A stretch of DNA of 64,000 nucleotides from positions 8,789,738 through 8,853,737 of the forward strand of contig NC_035161.2 in assembly GCF_001659605.2 (NCBI RefSeq). Reading direction: 5' to 3'. Below, piece after piece: positions 1-8,840 of this stretch. The notes under the pieces are model-generated. The model did not search any database. It saw only the letters and a program-made list of their open reading frames with translations, and had not been told where the DNA came from. The translations under genes were made by a program, and so were the position numbers. The DNA is from Manihot esculenta (lineage: Eukaryota > Streptophyta > Magnoliopsida > Malpighiales > Euphorbiaceae). Numbering within the stretch: position 1 is the stretch's first letter; every line of letters begins with the position of its first letter.

Positions 1-270
1 ATTCAGAAAGGCAATAGCCAAACTTAAAATCCTACTCCTTGAGGGGAAAATTGACAACTCCTTAAGAATCAAAGAAGCGCAATCAAAGTCTCGAAAGGCC
101 AACTTGATAGAAAAAAATGTACGTCAACAGGATCAACTTCAAGATTATTTGTTGACAGGGATTTTTTCTGGTTCAATTTGTTCCCTCTGTTTTAACAACA
201 AAACCCATTTCTTTAAAGCTAAGGAAACCAAGTTAAACGACGGAGAAAGAGAGATATATAGGGAGAGGCA

Positions 271-607
271 TTATATATAATACCAGTTAGTAGCGAAAGC
301 CAAACCAACGTCCTCGAGCTTGTAAGCAGAGAGTAGGTGAAATGTGCCTTTACTATGCTTAATCAACTTGAGTACCACTAAGTCAACTTGATTGATGGAG
401 CGATACCGACTCCTACACCATTGTTGGATGTCGATTCGGGACCAACAGTAGGGTCCAACAATGCATTCGAACCAGGACTTGCACACCAAGGAGGCGTTTG
501 ACACCCTTTTGGTTAGGTGGGAGTCGAACTAGTATCAAAGCAAGTATTTCAGGGTTGAGGTCCTCCCAATGGTCACTATTCTTCTTAGCCATTATTTCTT
601 CTTTCAT
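271..607 (-). pseudogene. F-box protein exon 1 relic (SKIP1/FBW2-like), frameshifted
   Basis: Two overlapping minus-strand frames together read as the first exon of a plant F-box protein of the SKIP1/FBW2 type, the substrate-recognition subunit of SCF ubiquitin ligases. Frame one (607 to about 510, ATG at 605-607 or 590-592) carries the F-box start WEDLNPEILALILVRLPPNQ. Frame two (about 507 to 271) carries VCKSWFECIVGPYCWSRID and the following conserved WCRSRYRS block. They join if one base is removed from the T4 run at 507-510 (A4 on the coding strand), so a single-base insertion, or a sequence error, breaks the gene. The frame runs into a stop just after a possible splice donor (CTG/GTATTA, near 282), so an intron would start there. 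No downstream LRR exon is visible in 1-270. The family assignment is from motif memory; the frameshift is seen directly. Confidence 0.6.
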
Positions 608-916
608 TTTTTGAGATTTTTTTTAAATCATGCATAATTAAAAATCTATTTGTAATACCCGGCTAGACCCCCGGCATCGGAATTCCTATTTTCTGGTGAA
701 ATCTCGGATATTGGAAACCTCTAGAAGGGTAAAATATGTTTTTCTAAAATATTTTCATGTGTTTTAAGGTTTTAAGTAAGAAAGAAATTGAGTTTTTGAA
801 AGAAAAGCACCAAGGGAGGAAAGCCAGGTTCGGCCGCCGAACCTCATGTTCGGCCGCCGAACATGGTGGAGTTTAGGGAGCACCTTTGGCCCCCGAAGGT
901 GGTTTGGCTAGCCACC

Positions 917-924
917 TATAAAAG
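917..924 (+). promoter_or_regulatory. TATA box of LTR A
   Basis: TATAAAAG in the context CCACCTATAAAAGG, which recurs in the same place in LTRs C, F, G and H (D has TATATAAG). It sits directly after the first palindrome cluster. The start of transcription is expected near 947-950. Confidence 0.75.
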
Positions 925-1453
925 GCCCCATGTCCGAAAATGGACGAGTTTTCTTCTCCATTTTTGGGCAAAGGTGAGTCCAAACCCTTCCATGGTTAGT
1001 TTTGATGTTTTCCTTCAAATCGTTCATGTTTTTGATGAGTTTTAACTTGGTTTTGAAGATTTTTGAGCAAAAATCGAAGTTGTGAAGCTTGGAGACCTTC
1101 GGAACTCGTTTTCCCCAAATCTCCAAGTTGGGTCACGCCTTCTCTAGATCTTCAAGAGGTAAGCGCTGATCCTCACCTTCTTTGATGTTTTGAGTAAGTT
1201 TTGAGAGGTTTTAAGGGGGTTTTATGCATGATTAGAGTAGTTGTTAAAGGTTAGGGTTTATGTGAGTTAAATGAAAAATGTATGTTTATTGTATACTATG
1301 TATTGATGTGGTTGGGGTATAGACTAGTTTTATGCCCCTAAATGCTTAAAAATGTGTTTATGCATGTTTTTGCATGGTTTGGTTTGAGTTTGGAGGGTTT
1401 GGGAGGCAAAATATGCATGAGAGGCTTGAGTTCTCCCATTCTGGAAGAACTCA

Positions 1454-1700
1454 GGTTCGGCTGCCGAAGCCATGTTCGGCCGCCGAACCTGCCTGTGGAG
1501 GCAGTTTGGCCGCCTAAACTCGCCCCCGAAAGTTTGGACTTTCGGCTCTGGGGTGGAGTTTCGGCCCCTGAACCTGCCGCCGAAGGTTGGTGACTTTCGG
1601 CTCTGGACAGACTTTCGGCCGCCAAACCCTGCCCCCGAAAGTGCATGACTTTCGGCTCTGGAGGGACTTTCGGCCGCCGAACCTGCCGCCGAAAGTGCCC
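1454..1700 (+). repeat. Palindrome cluster 2 of LTR A
   Basis: A run of about ten perfect or one-base variants of the 13-mer TTCGGC-C-GCCGAA and half-sites (GCCGCCGAA, CCCCCGAAAG), alternating with CTTTCGGCTCTGG. The unit repeats about every 50-60 bp. The same cluster is found in all other LTRs here (40361-40605, 41755-41945, 43735-43930, 46045-46275, 61900-62145, and inverted at 10193-10380, 16634-16821, 48570-48765, 55900-56095) with differing copy number. Confidence 0.85.
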
Positions 1701-2091
1701 TGTTCAGCCTTCCTTTGCATGTTTTCTATGACTGTTTTATGGCCTTTTAGGGGGGATTTTTGGGGAGATGTTTAGAGTCATGTTAGTGTATGTTTGGTCC
1801 CTCATTTGAGTCCACCTGTGTAGGTTCGGACCTGAGGAACCGAGGACCCCCAGCAGTGAGATAGCTGCTTCAGAGTCTGTTCAGAGCCAGCCTAAGGTGA
1901 GTAGAATGGATCTTTATGTTTCAAAGTAAATAAATTTTGAGCATGTTCATGCATCACGAATGCCATGATATAAATTAGGTTGTTTGCATTAGAATTCACG
2001 AATATATTGCATTGCATACTATGATGTTGATGTGGATGGATATTGGATGACCCATTAGCCCTTGATATGATATGATATGATATGGTATGGA

Positions 2092-2246
2092 AGTCCAGGT
2101 CGAGGCCCATTCTACGCCCCTGGCACAGAGTAAGAGAAAGTCCAGGTCGATGCCCATTCTACGCCCCTGGCACATTGGTTATATTATGTATGTTATCTTA
2201 TGTTAAGAGAAAGTCCAGGTCGAGGCCCATTCTATGCCCCTGGCAC
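2092..2246 (+). repeat. Three hairpin-type minisatellite units in LTR A
   Basis: Three copies of a 35-bp unit starting AGTCCAGG and ending CCCCTGGCAC (about 2092-2126, 2138-2173, 2210-2246). CCAGG and CCTGG pair, so each unit can fold. Other LTRs have the same framework with different interiors (for example 42340-42490, 44307-44372, 46650-46735, 62551-62695). Confidence 0.75.
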
Positions 2247-2880
2247 CATTGGAATGTGTAGAGGGCTATTGGTGACAAGTCCATCCTTGATGTGATTTGT
2301 TTGTGATGTGATGGATTTCATGAAAGCATAAGTTTTAATACATTGTTTCACTATTCTGCTCACTGGGCTCTAGTAGCTTACCCCTTTCCCTTAACCTCCA
2401 GGTTTGCAGGTTCGGGATAGACTAGGAAGTCGGCAAGAGTAAAAGTTTATGTATGTAATAGTTAGCTGTGGATATGAAAGACATTGTAATGTAAAATATT
2501 GTACAAAATATAATGAGTATTAGTATTGTGCTTGACCCTAGTGTGTATAGTTAATCCCTTTTGTTCATGATCATTATGAAATATTTTGTATGTTGAGATA
2601 TGTAAACCAAGCTTGATTTATGTAATGTTGACCCAACTAGAGCATTTGATGAGGGCTCTATTGTGGGGTTTTTATGTATTCAATTTCAGTGCATACACAG
2701 GTCGAGCTTGGTAGATGAAAAGTTTAAAAGTTTTATGTAATTGTGTGATCATGAATGGGATTTATCAGGTATGACAGGTTGTATGCTAGGCTTGCTACGG
2801 GTCCCGGCGACCTTAAGTCGATCTGGATCCTAGCGCCGGTAGCTGTCCGATTTCGGGTCGTTACACTATTTATCAAATCA

Positions 2881-3353
2881 TGCAGAATTCGAAAATATTT
2901 TCGGATTATGTGTGTCAAAGAAGCATGTTCGACAGTCATACTGCCGAGCATGCATGTTCAACACCATTGTTGTTCTTGAACATTATTGTTCGACACCTGC
3001 CACAAGACCAGATTGTTCGACACTATTGGTGTCGAATAATGAGGTCCCTACCACGGGAGCTCACTGAATTGCTCCCGTGGTGGTATACATGGCATGTTCG
3101 GCACCTAAGGTGCCGAACATGCCTGTCCAACACTTTAAGTGCTGGACGAGCTATCACCTTAGGGGTGCAGAGAGTCTCTGCATCTCTGACGAAGAGGTGA
3201 AGGTCATTGACCCTTAGGGTCAATCACCTCAAAAAGTGCCGAACGCTTTTCATACGTGCAGGCCCGCGTGGCGCCTGCATACACACACAACCCCCTTACT
3301 CTGCTTAGCGAACAGAGTAAGGGTGGAGACTTTGGCTTTAAAGCCAAAGTCTC
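2881..3353. repeat. Run of consecutive palindromes (hairpin array)
   Basis: At least eight inverted repeats follow each other with little between them. Clear ones: CGAAAATATTTTCG near 2890; imperfect arms around 2924-2952; GACAC/GTGTC arms near 3014-3040; ACCACGGGAGC arms about 3050-3082; 3091-3123 with 16-bp perfect arms (GGCATGTTCGGCACCT) and one central base; 3125-3147 with 11-bp arms and one mismatch; 3166-3182 with 8-bp arms; 3195-3229 (AGGTGA and ATTGACCC arms, TTA loop); 3293-3323 with 11-bp arms; 3326-3353, a perfect 28-bp palindrome. Several have a TTA/TAA centre. No coding potential is evident. I do not recognise the element. Confidence 0.8.
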
Positions 3354-3487
3354 TTTCCCTATCTCCCCATTTCCCTATTTCCCTATTTCTTCCTTTCTCT
3401 CCATCTCCCTCCTCAGCACACTTCTTCCTCTCTATTATCTCCCTCTCCACCATCTCCCTTCATCTCCCTCAGCACCTCCCTCTCTCT
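3350..3487. repeat. Pyrimidine-rich tract
   Basis: About 140 bp almost purely C and T on the plus strand (tcctttctctccatctccc style). It directly follows the last palindrome and precedes AT-rich DNA. It could be the leader of an old transposon carrying the PMD relic downstream, but this is a guess. Confidence 0.6.
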
Positions 3488-3559
3488 TTAATAGGTTTGT
3501 CTATGACTCAATTTTTTTTAAATGTGTATTTATATTTTTTGTTTGATATATAAAAATAA

Positions 3560-4400
3560 AATTATAAGTTGTAAATTTGTATGTAGTTATAATTATTATT
3601 ATTATATATATTGAAAATTTATACAATTATGATTTAGTTGAAAAAATTAGTTTAGTGTTAATTATGTTAATTTTAGGATAGAATGAATTAATAACATTTA
3701 TTGTGATTTTTGAATAAAATAATTGTAGTAAATGTATATTATTGTAGTGTTAAATTTTTTATGGTTATTTAGTGAAAAAATTTAATGTTGATAATTTATT
3801 TAGTTTTAAAATATATAATATGATTTAGTTATAATGAATTAATAATTTATTTTTAGTTTAGTAAAAAAATTAAGTGTGATTAAGTGTATTAGAAATTTAT
3901 AATTGATAATATAATATGGTAATTGAATATGTATTGTGGTTTTGGATAGAAAAAATTTAGTAAATGTATATTAATGTAGTGATAAATAATTTTTATTGTA
4001 ATTTAGTGAAAAAATTAATATTGATAATTAATTTAGTTTTAAAATATATAATATGATTCAGGTATAATGAATTAATAATTTTTATTTAGTTTAGTTTAAA
4101 AAAATTAAGTGTGATTAAGTGTAGTAGAAATTTATAATTGATAATGTAGTATGGTGATTGAAAATTATATAATTTTTGGATAGAATAAATTTAGTAAAAG
4201 TATATTAGTGTAGTGATAATTTTTTTATTGTGATTTAGTGAGAAAAATTAATTGTGATTAAGTTTGATAAAAATTTATAAATGATAACTTAATATGGTTA
4301 TTGAATATTTTTTGTGATTTTGAATAGAATAAATTTAGTAAATGTGTATTAGTATAGTATTTGATTGTGATGTGATATTGTATATTATTCTGTATAATTG
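3560..4400. repeat. AT-rich diverged tandem repeat, about 235-bp period
   Basis: The phrases 'gattaagtgtattagaaatt' (near 3875) and its near copy near 4113, and 'atataatatgattta' (near 3815) and its near copy near 4046, recur at a spacing of about 231-240 bp, with a shorter partial unit near 4255. I read three decaying copies of one unit. Otherwise nothing recognisable. Confidence 0.55.
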
Positions 4401-4449
4401 GATATAGAGGAAATACGCAATCGCTGTGACTATTGTGATTATATTTTAC

Positions 4450-6175
4450 CGAGTCTTAATGACTCATCGTTGCTATATGCGCAATCAGAACATCGGTCTA
4501 AGGGTATATGATAACAAACTATAGAAATTGGAGCGATAGGCTGCAAAAGAACGAGTACAATTTTGCATTTAGACGATATTTCAGAGCAAATTATATCTCA
4601 CCTACGGCGTACGGATTTTTATGGCGTAATACGTTTAGATTTTTTTGCTTTGAATTAACATCTAATTACTACCCTTGTTGAGTGGTGGCGACCAGAAACC
4701 CATATATTTATGTTTTTGAAAGGGAAAATGACTATTACTCTTGAAGATGTGGAGCTAATTACTAGGTTGCCGGTTAATAGTGCAGCTGTTACAGGCTGAT
4801 CATGTCATCATTGGCCAACAGTATGTGAGACATTATTAGGTGTCGTTCCACCTAATAATACCATAAGATGGTGATATTTGAAAATGATCTGGCTAGCTGA
4901 GGAGTTTAGTCAACTTCCGGATGATGCTAATGAGGAAGTTGTTCAGAGATTCGCACGAGCATATATTATGAGGATCATTGGATCTATTTTCAGTGATACA
5001 TCTACTTCTCGTGTGAATCTCATGTTTTCATCGTTGCTGATCGATCTGAAAAAAGCCGATAATTATAGTTGGGACGGAGCATGTCTGGCATGATTGTTCA
5101 GACAATTGTGTAAGGCGATAAATCCTGACATTATGCAGATATCTGGTCCATTATTCATACTTCAAATATTGGCATGAGACCGTATTATAGCAGTATTGCC
5201 GATACTAACTAACTGAGTACCACATCATAATGCTCCCTTAGGCAGTAGATATGTGATATTATAATATTTTTTACTTATTTTTTTAAATTTAATATTTAAA
5301 AAAACATTTGATAATATAATGTATTCTACAGGTGGAGTAATGCCAGACAGATTACTGTGGTTTTCATCCACGTACTAGTGAAGTTGTGTTATCAGTTAGA
5401 TCCACTATTATCCGAGCAGATAATATTGTAAAATAAAATTTATATTTTAATGCTACATTAATTTGTATATAACACTTAAATATTAATTTCAGGTAATTTG
5501 AGAGCCATACACTGAAATCCTGATTGAGTCGCTCCTCGAATGCTATCGCGAAGTACGAGAAATTTGGAGAGTTGTTGTTCCACTAGTATGCTTTCACACT
5601 ATAGAGTGACATCAGTCAGATCGTGTCATGCGACAATTTGGTATGCAGCAGTATATTCTAACTGAACCTCTACAATCTGCTGTACTGCATGATTTTGATT
5701 TGCAGAAGAGCGACACTAAGTGGGCAGAAGTGTATTCACATTGGATCGCGCGCTAGAACACTTGAGATCGAAGAATAATTACTCGACCGTCAGCAACAGA
5801 GCCACTCCATTTTCATTCGGAGTATATGGAGTGGTACCGTAGAATGTCAAGACGTTGGATTTATATTAAAAGACCGGCAATGAGATTAGAGTAAAAAATT
5901 TAAAATTTTTATGTCATTTTAAATAATACATTTTCTTATATCTATTGTAGGAGGATGGTCTTGAACATATGTATTCTATTGCTACCAACTCAACCACTAA
6001 GAGCATGAAGGGTATTTGCGACTTAATACCGTCCATATATTTTTATATGTAAAAAGAGAGGCAATAAAAACAGTTGTCAGCTTTATATCTAGCACTCGTT
6101 GAACCGGCTAGCACAACTGATTTAGATGACTTACTATTCAAAATGGATATCGGAAAGGTCTGAAGCTCCGAGGGT
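4450..6175 (+). pseudogene. Plant mobile domain (PMD/MAIN-like) pseudogene
   Basis: The three plus frames together give a plant mobile domain protein (aminotransferase-like, MAIN/MAIL1 and transposon-borne relatives). Visible blocks in order: LLYAQSEHRS (about 4470), EWWRPETHIFMFLKGKMTI and EDVELITRLPVNSAAVTG (4680-4795), WLAEEFSQLPDDANEE through RRIIG-like and YSWDGACLA (4878-5092), FRQLCKAINPDIMQISGPL (5097-5155), then after a likely intron EPYTEILIESLLECYREVREIW (about 5500-5570), SDRVMRQFGMQQ (about 5613-5655) and WYRRMSRRWIYIKRP (about 5830-5880). Many stops and several frame changes make it nonfunctional. PMD genes are often carried by Mutator-like or LTR elements in plants; whether this copy was mobile is not shown. 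Confidence 0.8.
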
Positions 6176-6571
6176 TCTGTTACAGCCAGCCTGTCCGTCC
6201 GTCACCCGTTGGCATTAGGAAATGAGTTGACACGTGTTATCCTATTTCTCGAGGAATTTTATTATACACCCATTTATATACAACGGTGGTATAACCATTA
6301 ATATCACAGATTTCATAATATTCTATCATAATCAATAATTAACATATAATAATTATATATATATATAAATACATACAGTTTTTATTATTATTTTATTTAT
6401 TAATAATATTAATATTTTTATTAATAATATTTAATTATTATAATATTTTATGTAATTTTAATTTTGTTTAATCATATCATTGGACAGAACAAGAAGATCA
6501 ACGATGATTTTTTTTTTAACTATTATTTTTAATCATTCTGGAGTAGTGCGACAATTTGCCATGTAAAAAGG
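6176..6571. other. AT-rich spacer, no gene seen
   Basis: Between the PMD relic and the peroxidase stop codon. It contains runs such as ATTATTATTTTATTTATTA near 6380-6440. On the minus strand this is the peroxidase 3' flank; several TTATTT/AATAAA-like words could serve as polyadenylation signals but none stands out. Confidence 0.5.
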
Positions 6572-7913
6572 TTAGGTGTTGACGACCCTACAGTTTGTTC
6601 GAATCTCTCCAGAATCTGCACCTGTCAAAACATCAATTTGACCCATCTTCACCATGGCTGTAGCAAATTTACTTCTCCAAAGATTGACATTTCTTGCATT
6701 TAGATTCACTTGGTTTGCTGTTGCTGGGTTTGTCATGAGAGTCTGGTCTGAAGTGAACAACCCTCGGTTTGCTTGGACATCTATGTAATAACCTACGTCT
6801 GTTGTGCTTGGACTAGAAGGGTCCATTGGCACCACCAAGCTAGGATCAGTGTTCCCTTGTGGGCACTGCTGCTTCAACCTGGCTGCATACGTTCCATCTA
6901 AGCTTGGATCCTGGCTATTTGTTCCATTGAATTTGTATAATCTGTTACTGAAGGAAGTGCAGTGGGAACGACCTATGGTGTGTGCTCCTGCATAATTCAT
7001 GCACATGTATTATCTTACATACTGTTTGATATGAAAATAACAACTTCCAGCTGCTAGTTGTTGATTAATCTGAATTGTTTTAAAAGAAAAGTTGTAGTAT
7101 ATATCTAGGTAGAAATAGTAATAATAATACCAGAAAGTGTAACCATTTCATCTTGCGACAAACCCTTGTCTGCAAATGATTGAGTAAGCTGGTTGACATT
7201 GAATGTTGGACCAGGTAAGTTTGTTAAAGTTTCTGAGGCTAATGAAATTTTGCCATCTCTTCTTCCTGCAGGAACATCATAGCCAAGCCCTCCAGTCTGC
7301 ACAAATAATAATAATACTATATGTAATAATTTTGATTTGTTATGATTTAGTCAATGGTAATATTATATACTTACTAACTCAACGCTATCTCTTGCTGCAA
7401 ATGCGAGTACATCAGCACAGGAAACAATTCCTTCACAAAGAGCTTCTAGTCTAGACTTTGCTTTGTCAATGACTTCAAATCCCCTCAGGCTTGGGTTATT
7501 GACTGCCGAGTCTTTCTCTGCTGTGTTTGAGGGTGTGGAGTCAATAAGAACAGAAGCGTCACACCCCTATATGTAATAATGAGTGTTTAATTGTCATTAT
7601 CTCTTACAGAAATTCAATCTCATTTAAGAACTTTCCATGTAGCTTAAAAAAGAAAACATCCTCGGTAGCTATCAACATATGTAGTTCTTACCCTAACAAA
7701 GCAATCGTGAAAGTGCATTCTTACAAGACCAGCAGCGACTCCTTTATCCTTAGCGAAAGCAGCCCTAACCTCGTCTTTCACAATGAACTCAGCTAAACCA
7801 CATGAGTTAGTATAAAAACCAACTTCAAGCTGAGAAAGAACACCAACTTGACACAAAAAAGTAATCGCTAAAACTACACATAGTTGATCAGCTAGATTCT
7901 TTGGATGAGTCAT
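6572..7913 (-). CDS. Class III secretory peroxidase (four exons, 331 aa)
   Basis: Haem peroxidase of the plant class III family, which oxidises phenolics with H2O2 in the cell wall or vacuole. Exons (minus): 7692-7913, 7375-7566, 7131-7296, 6572-6987; all introns are GT-AG and the total is 996 nt, in frame. Start ATG at 7913 gives a signal peptide (hydrophobic [16 protein letters not shown]) with likely mature start at Gln28. Visible residues: distal Arg65 and His69 in [15 protein letters not shown], proximal His196 in [14 protein letters not shown], and all eight structural cysteines (SCGLAE, HDC, GCD, LCEG, SCAD, SHC, QQC, TNC). Length and the three intron positions fit the family. It looks functional and is the only intact gene in the first 32 kb. 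An exact PRX number cannot be given. Confidence 0.95.
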
Positions 7914-7970
7914 TGTCTCCCAAAGTCTCAACTCAATGTATAGATGATCCAAGCTCGTACATTAAATGTC

Positions 7971-7978
7971 TATTTATA
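7971..7978 (-). promoter_or_regulatory. TATA box of the peroxidase gene
   Basis: TATAAATA on the minus strand (TATTTATA on plus), 58-65 bases upstream of the ATG at 7913. This would give a short 5' UTR of about 30 nt, normal for this family. Confidence 0.65.
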
Positions 7979-8493
7979 GTCGAAGAAACTAAAACAAAAC
8001 AACATGTTAGAATCCATGTCATAATAATCGTACGCACTAAGAAGGCACTAGATATACAGAGTAATGTGGCTGTTAAGAAATCAGCAGAAAGATTACAAAA
8101 AGGGTTTTGAAAAAGGAGAAGAAAAGACAAGAGGAGTGGGTTTCAGCACAATTGGAAATTGGTTGTGTAAGAATTATAATATAGCCCACTAGCAAATTTA
8201 GTGAAGAACCAAACAAAAGTTATCCATTTTAGTTGACTTAATTGAGAGAAATTTCAGGGAGAGTTGTTAAACACACAGAAAATTTAGTCTTTTTTTTTTT
8301 TCCAATTATTGTAGGAATAATTTATGGTCCTTAAATTTGTTTATTGAAATATGTCTTCTGTGTCTTGATCCTTATTTGTTCAAATGATCAAGAATTTATA
8401 TTTAAATTTTAATTCATTTTGATATTAGTTGCTAGTGAAAAAATAAGATTACCTAATTTAAAATCTCTAACACTGAATCTATATTTTCAACAT
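7979..8493. other. Peroxidase upstream region, no gene seen
   Basis: AT-rich intergenic DNA between the peroxidase promoter and the 5' LTR of the copia element. No open frame with recognisable similarity and no repeat. Confidence 0.5.
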
Positions 8494-8673
8494 TGTTAGA
8501 GTGTGAATATAATCTGTACATAATTAAAAAAGATTAAATAATTATAGGCTAATTGATTGATAGAGGATTTTTAGAAGTTCTCTTAATAAGACCTTGTAAT
8601 CTATATATATACACACACTTCTTCAATAGAGAAAATATACTAAAATTGCCCAATTATTCATTGTCTTGTTATA
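8494..8673 (+). repeat. 5' LTR of the copia element
   Basis: About 180 bp, beginning TGTTAGAGTGTGAATATAAT and ending TTGTTATA (a decayed CA end), directly followed by the primer site. It matches the 178-bp LTR at 39272-39449 (minus) and the 3' LTR at 28954-29118 along 'taattataggctaattgatt' and 'tcttaataag'. Confidence 0.8.
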
Positions 8674-8686
8674 TGGTATGAGAGCC
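8674..8686 (+). other. Copia primer binding site
   Basis: TGGTATGAGAGCC directly after the LTR, complementary to the 3' end of initiator methionine tRNA with one mismatch from the usual TGGTATCAGAGC. Confidence 0.8.
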
Positions 8687-8840
8687 TTTGAGCTAATTTT
8701 GGGTGTCTGTTTTCTTTGGATTTTTCGGATTGAGAAACTGGTTGTTGGATCACCAAGTTTATGTATCCGTTTGATCTCATCCCTGGCATAGGGAGAGCCG
8801 CAACATCATTTCCGGCTGCTCCTCAAAAAACAGTGACCAA

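Larger units (their letters stand above)
651..2865 (+). mobile_element. Solo LTR 'A' of the gypsy family
   Basis: A 2215-bp LTR begins TGTAATACCCGGCTAGA and ends GGTCGTTACA, matching the ends of the other LTRs in this window. It is flanked by a perfect 5-bp target duplication, CTATT at 646-650 and 2866-2870, with no internal domain. It is therefore a solo LTR left by LTR-LTR recombination. It carries a TATA box (TATAAAAG, 917-924), an inverted repeat around the expected transcription start (arms 931-944 and 957-970), a splice-donor-like AG/GTAAGC with GT at 1159, two clusters of TTCGGCCGCCGAA-type palindromes (829-867 and about 1454-1700), and three 35-bp hairpin repeats (2092-2246). Confidence 0.93.

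Noticed and set aside
2..280. Plus-strand open frame running in from the window edge, about 92 codons (RKAIAKLKILLLEGKID...), ending at a TAA near 281.
   Set aside because: Highly charged and without a motif I know; it partly overlaps the F-box relic on the other strand. The start is outside the window, so it could be chance.
1249..1258. Telobox-like TTAGGGTTT in LTR A and its complement near 10573 in element B.
   Set aside because: Not kept in the other LTRs, so likely chance.
1338..1775. Several overlapping open frames rich in GRRFGGR / FRPPNLPPKV across LTR A, and similar frames in every other LTR.
   Set aside because: They come from the CpG-rich palindrome cluster, which lacks stops in most frames on both strands. 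They shift and break between copies, so they are not proteins.
651..2865. CRISPR-like reading of the regularly spaced palindromes in the LTRs.
   Set aside because: Spacers are not unique, repeats are degenerate, and the context is a plant retrotransposon.
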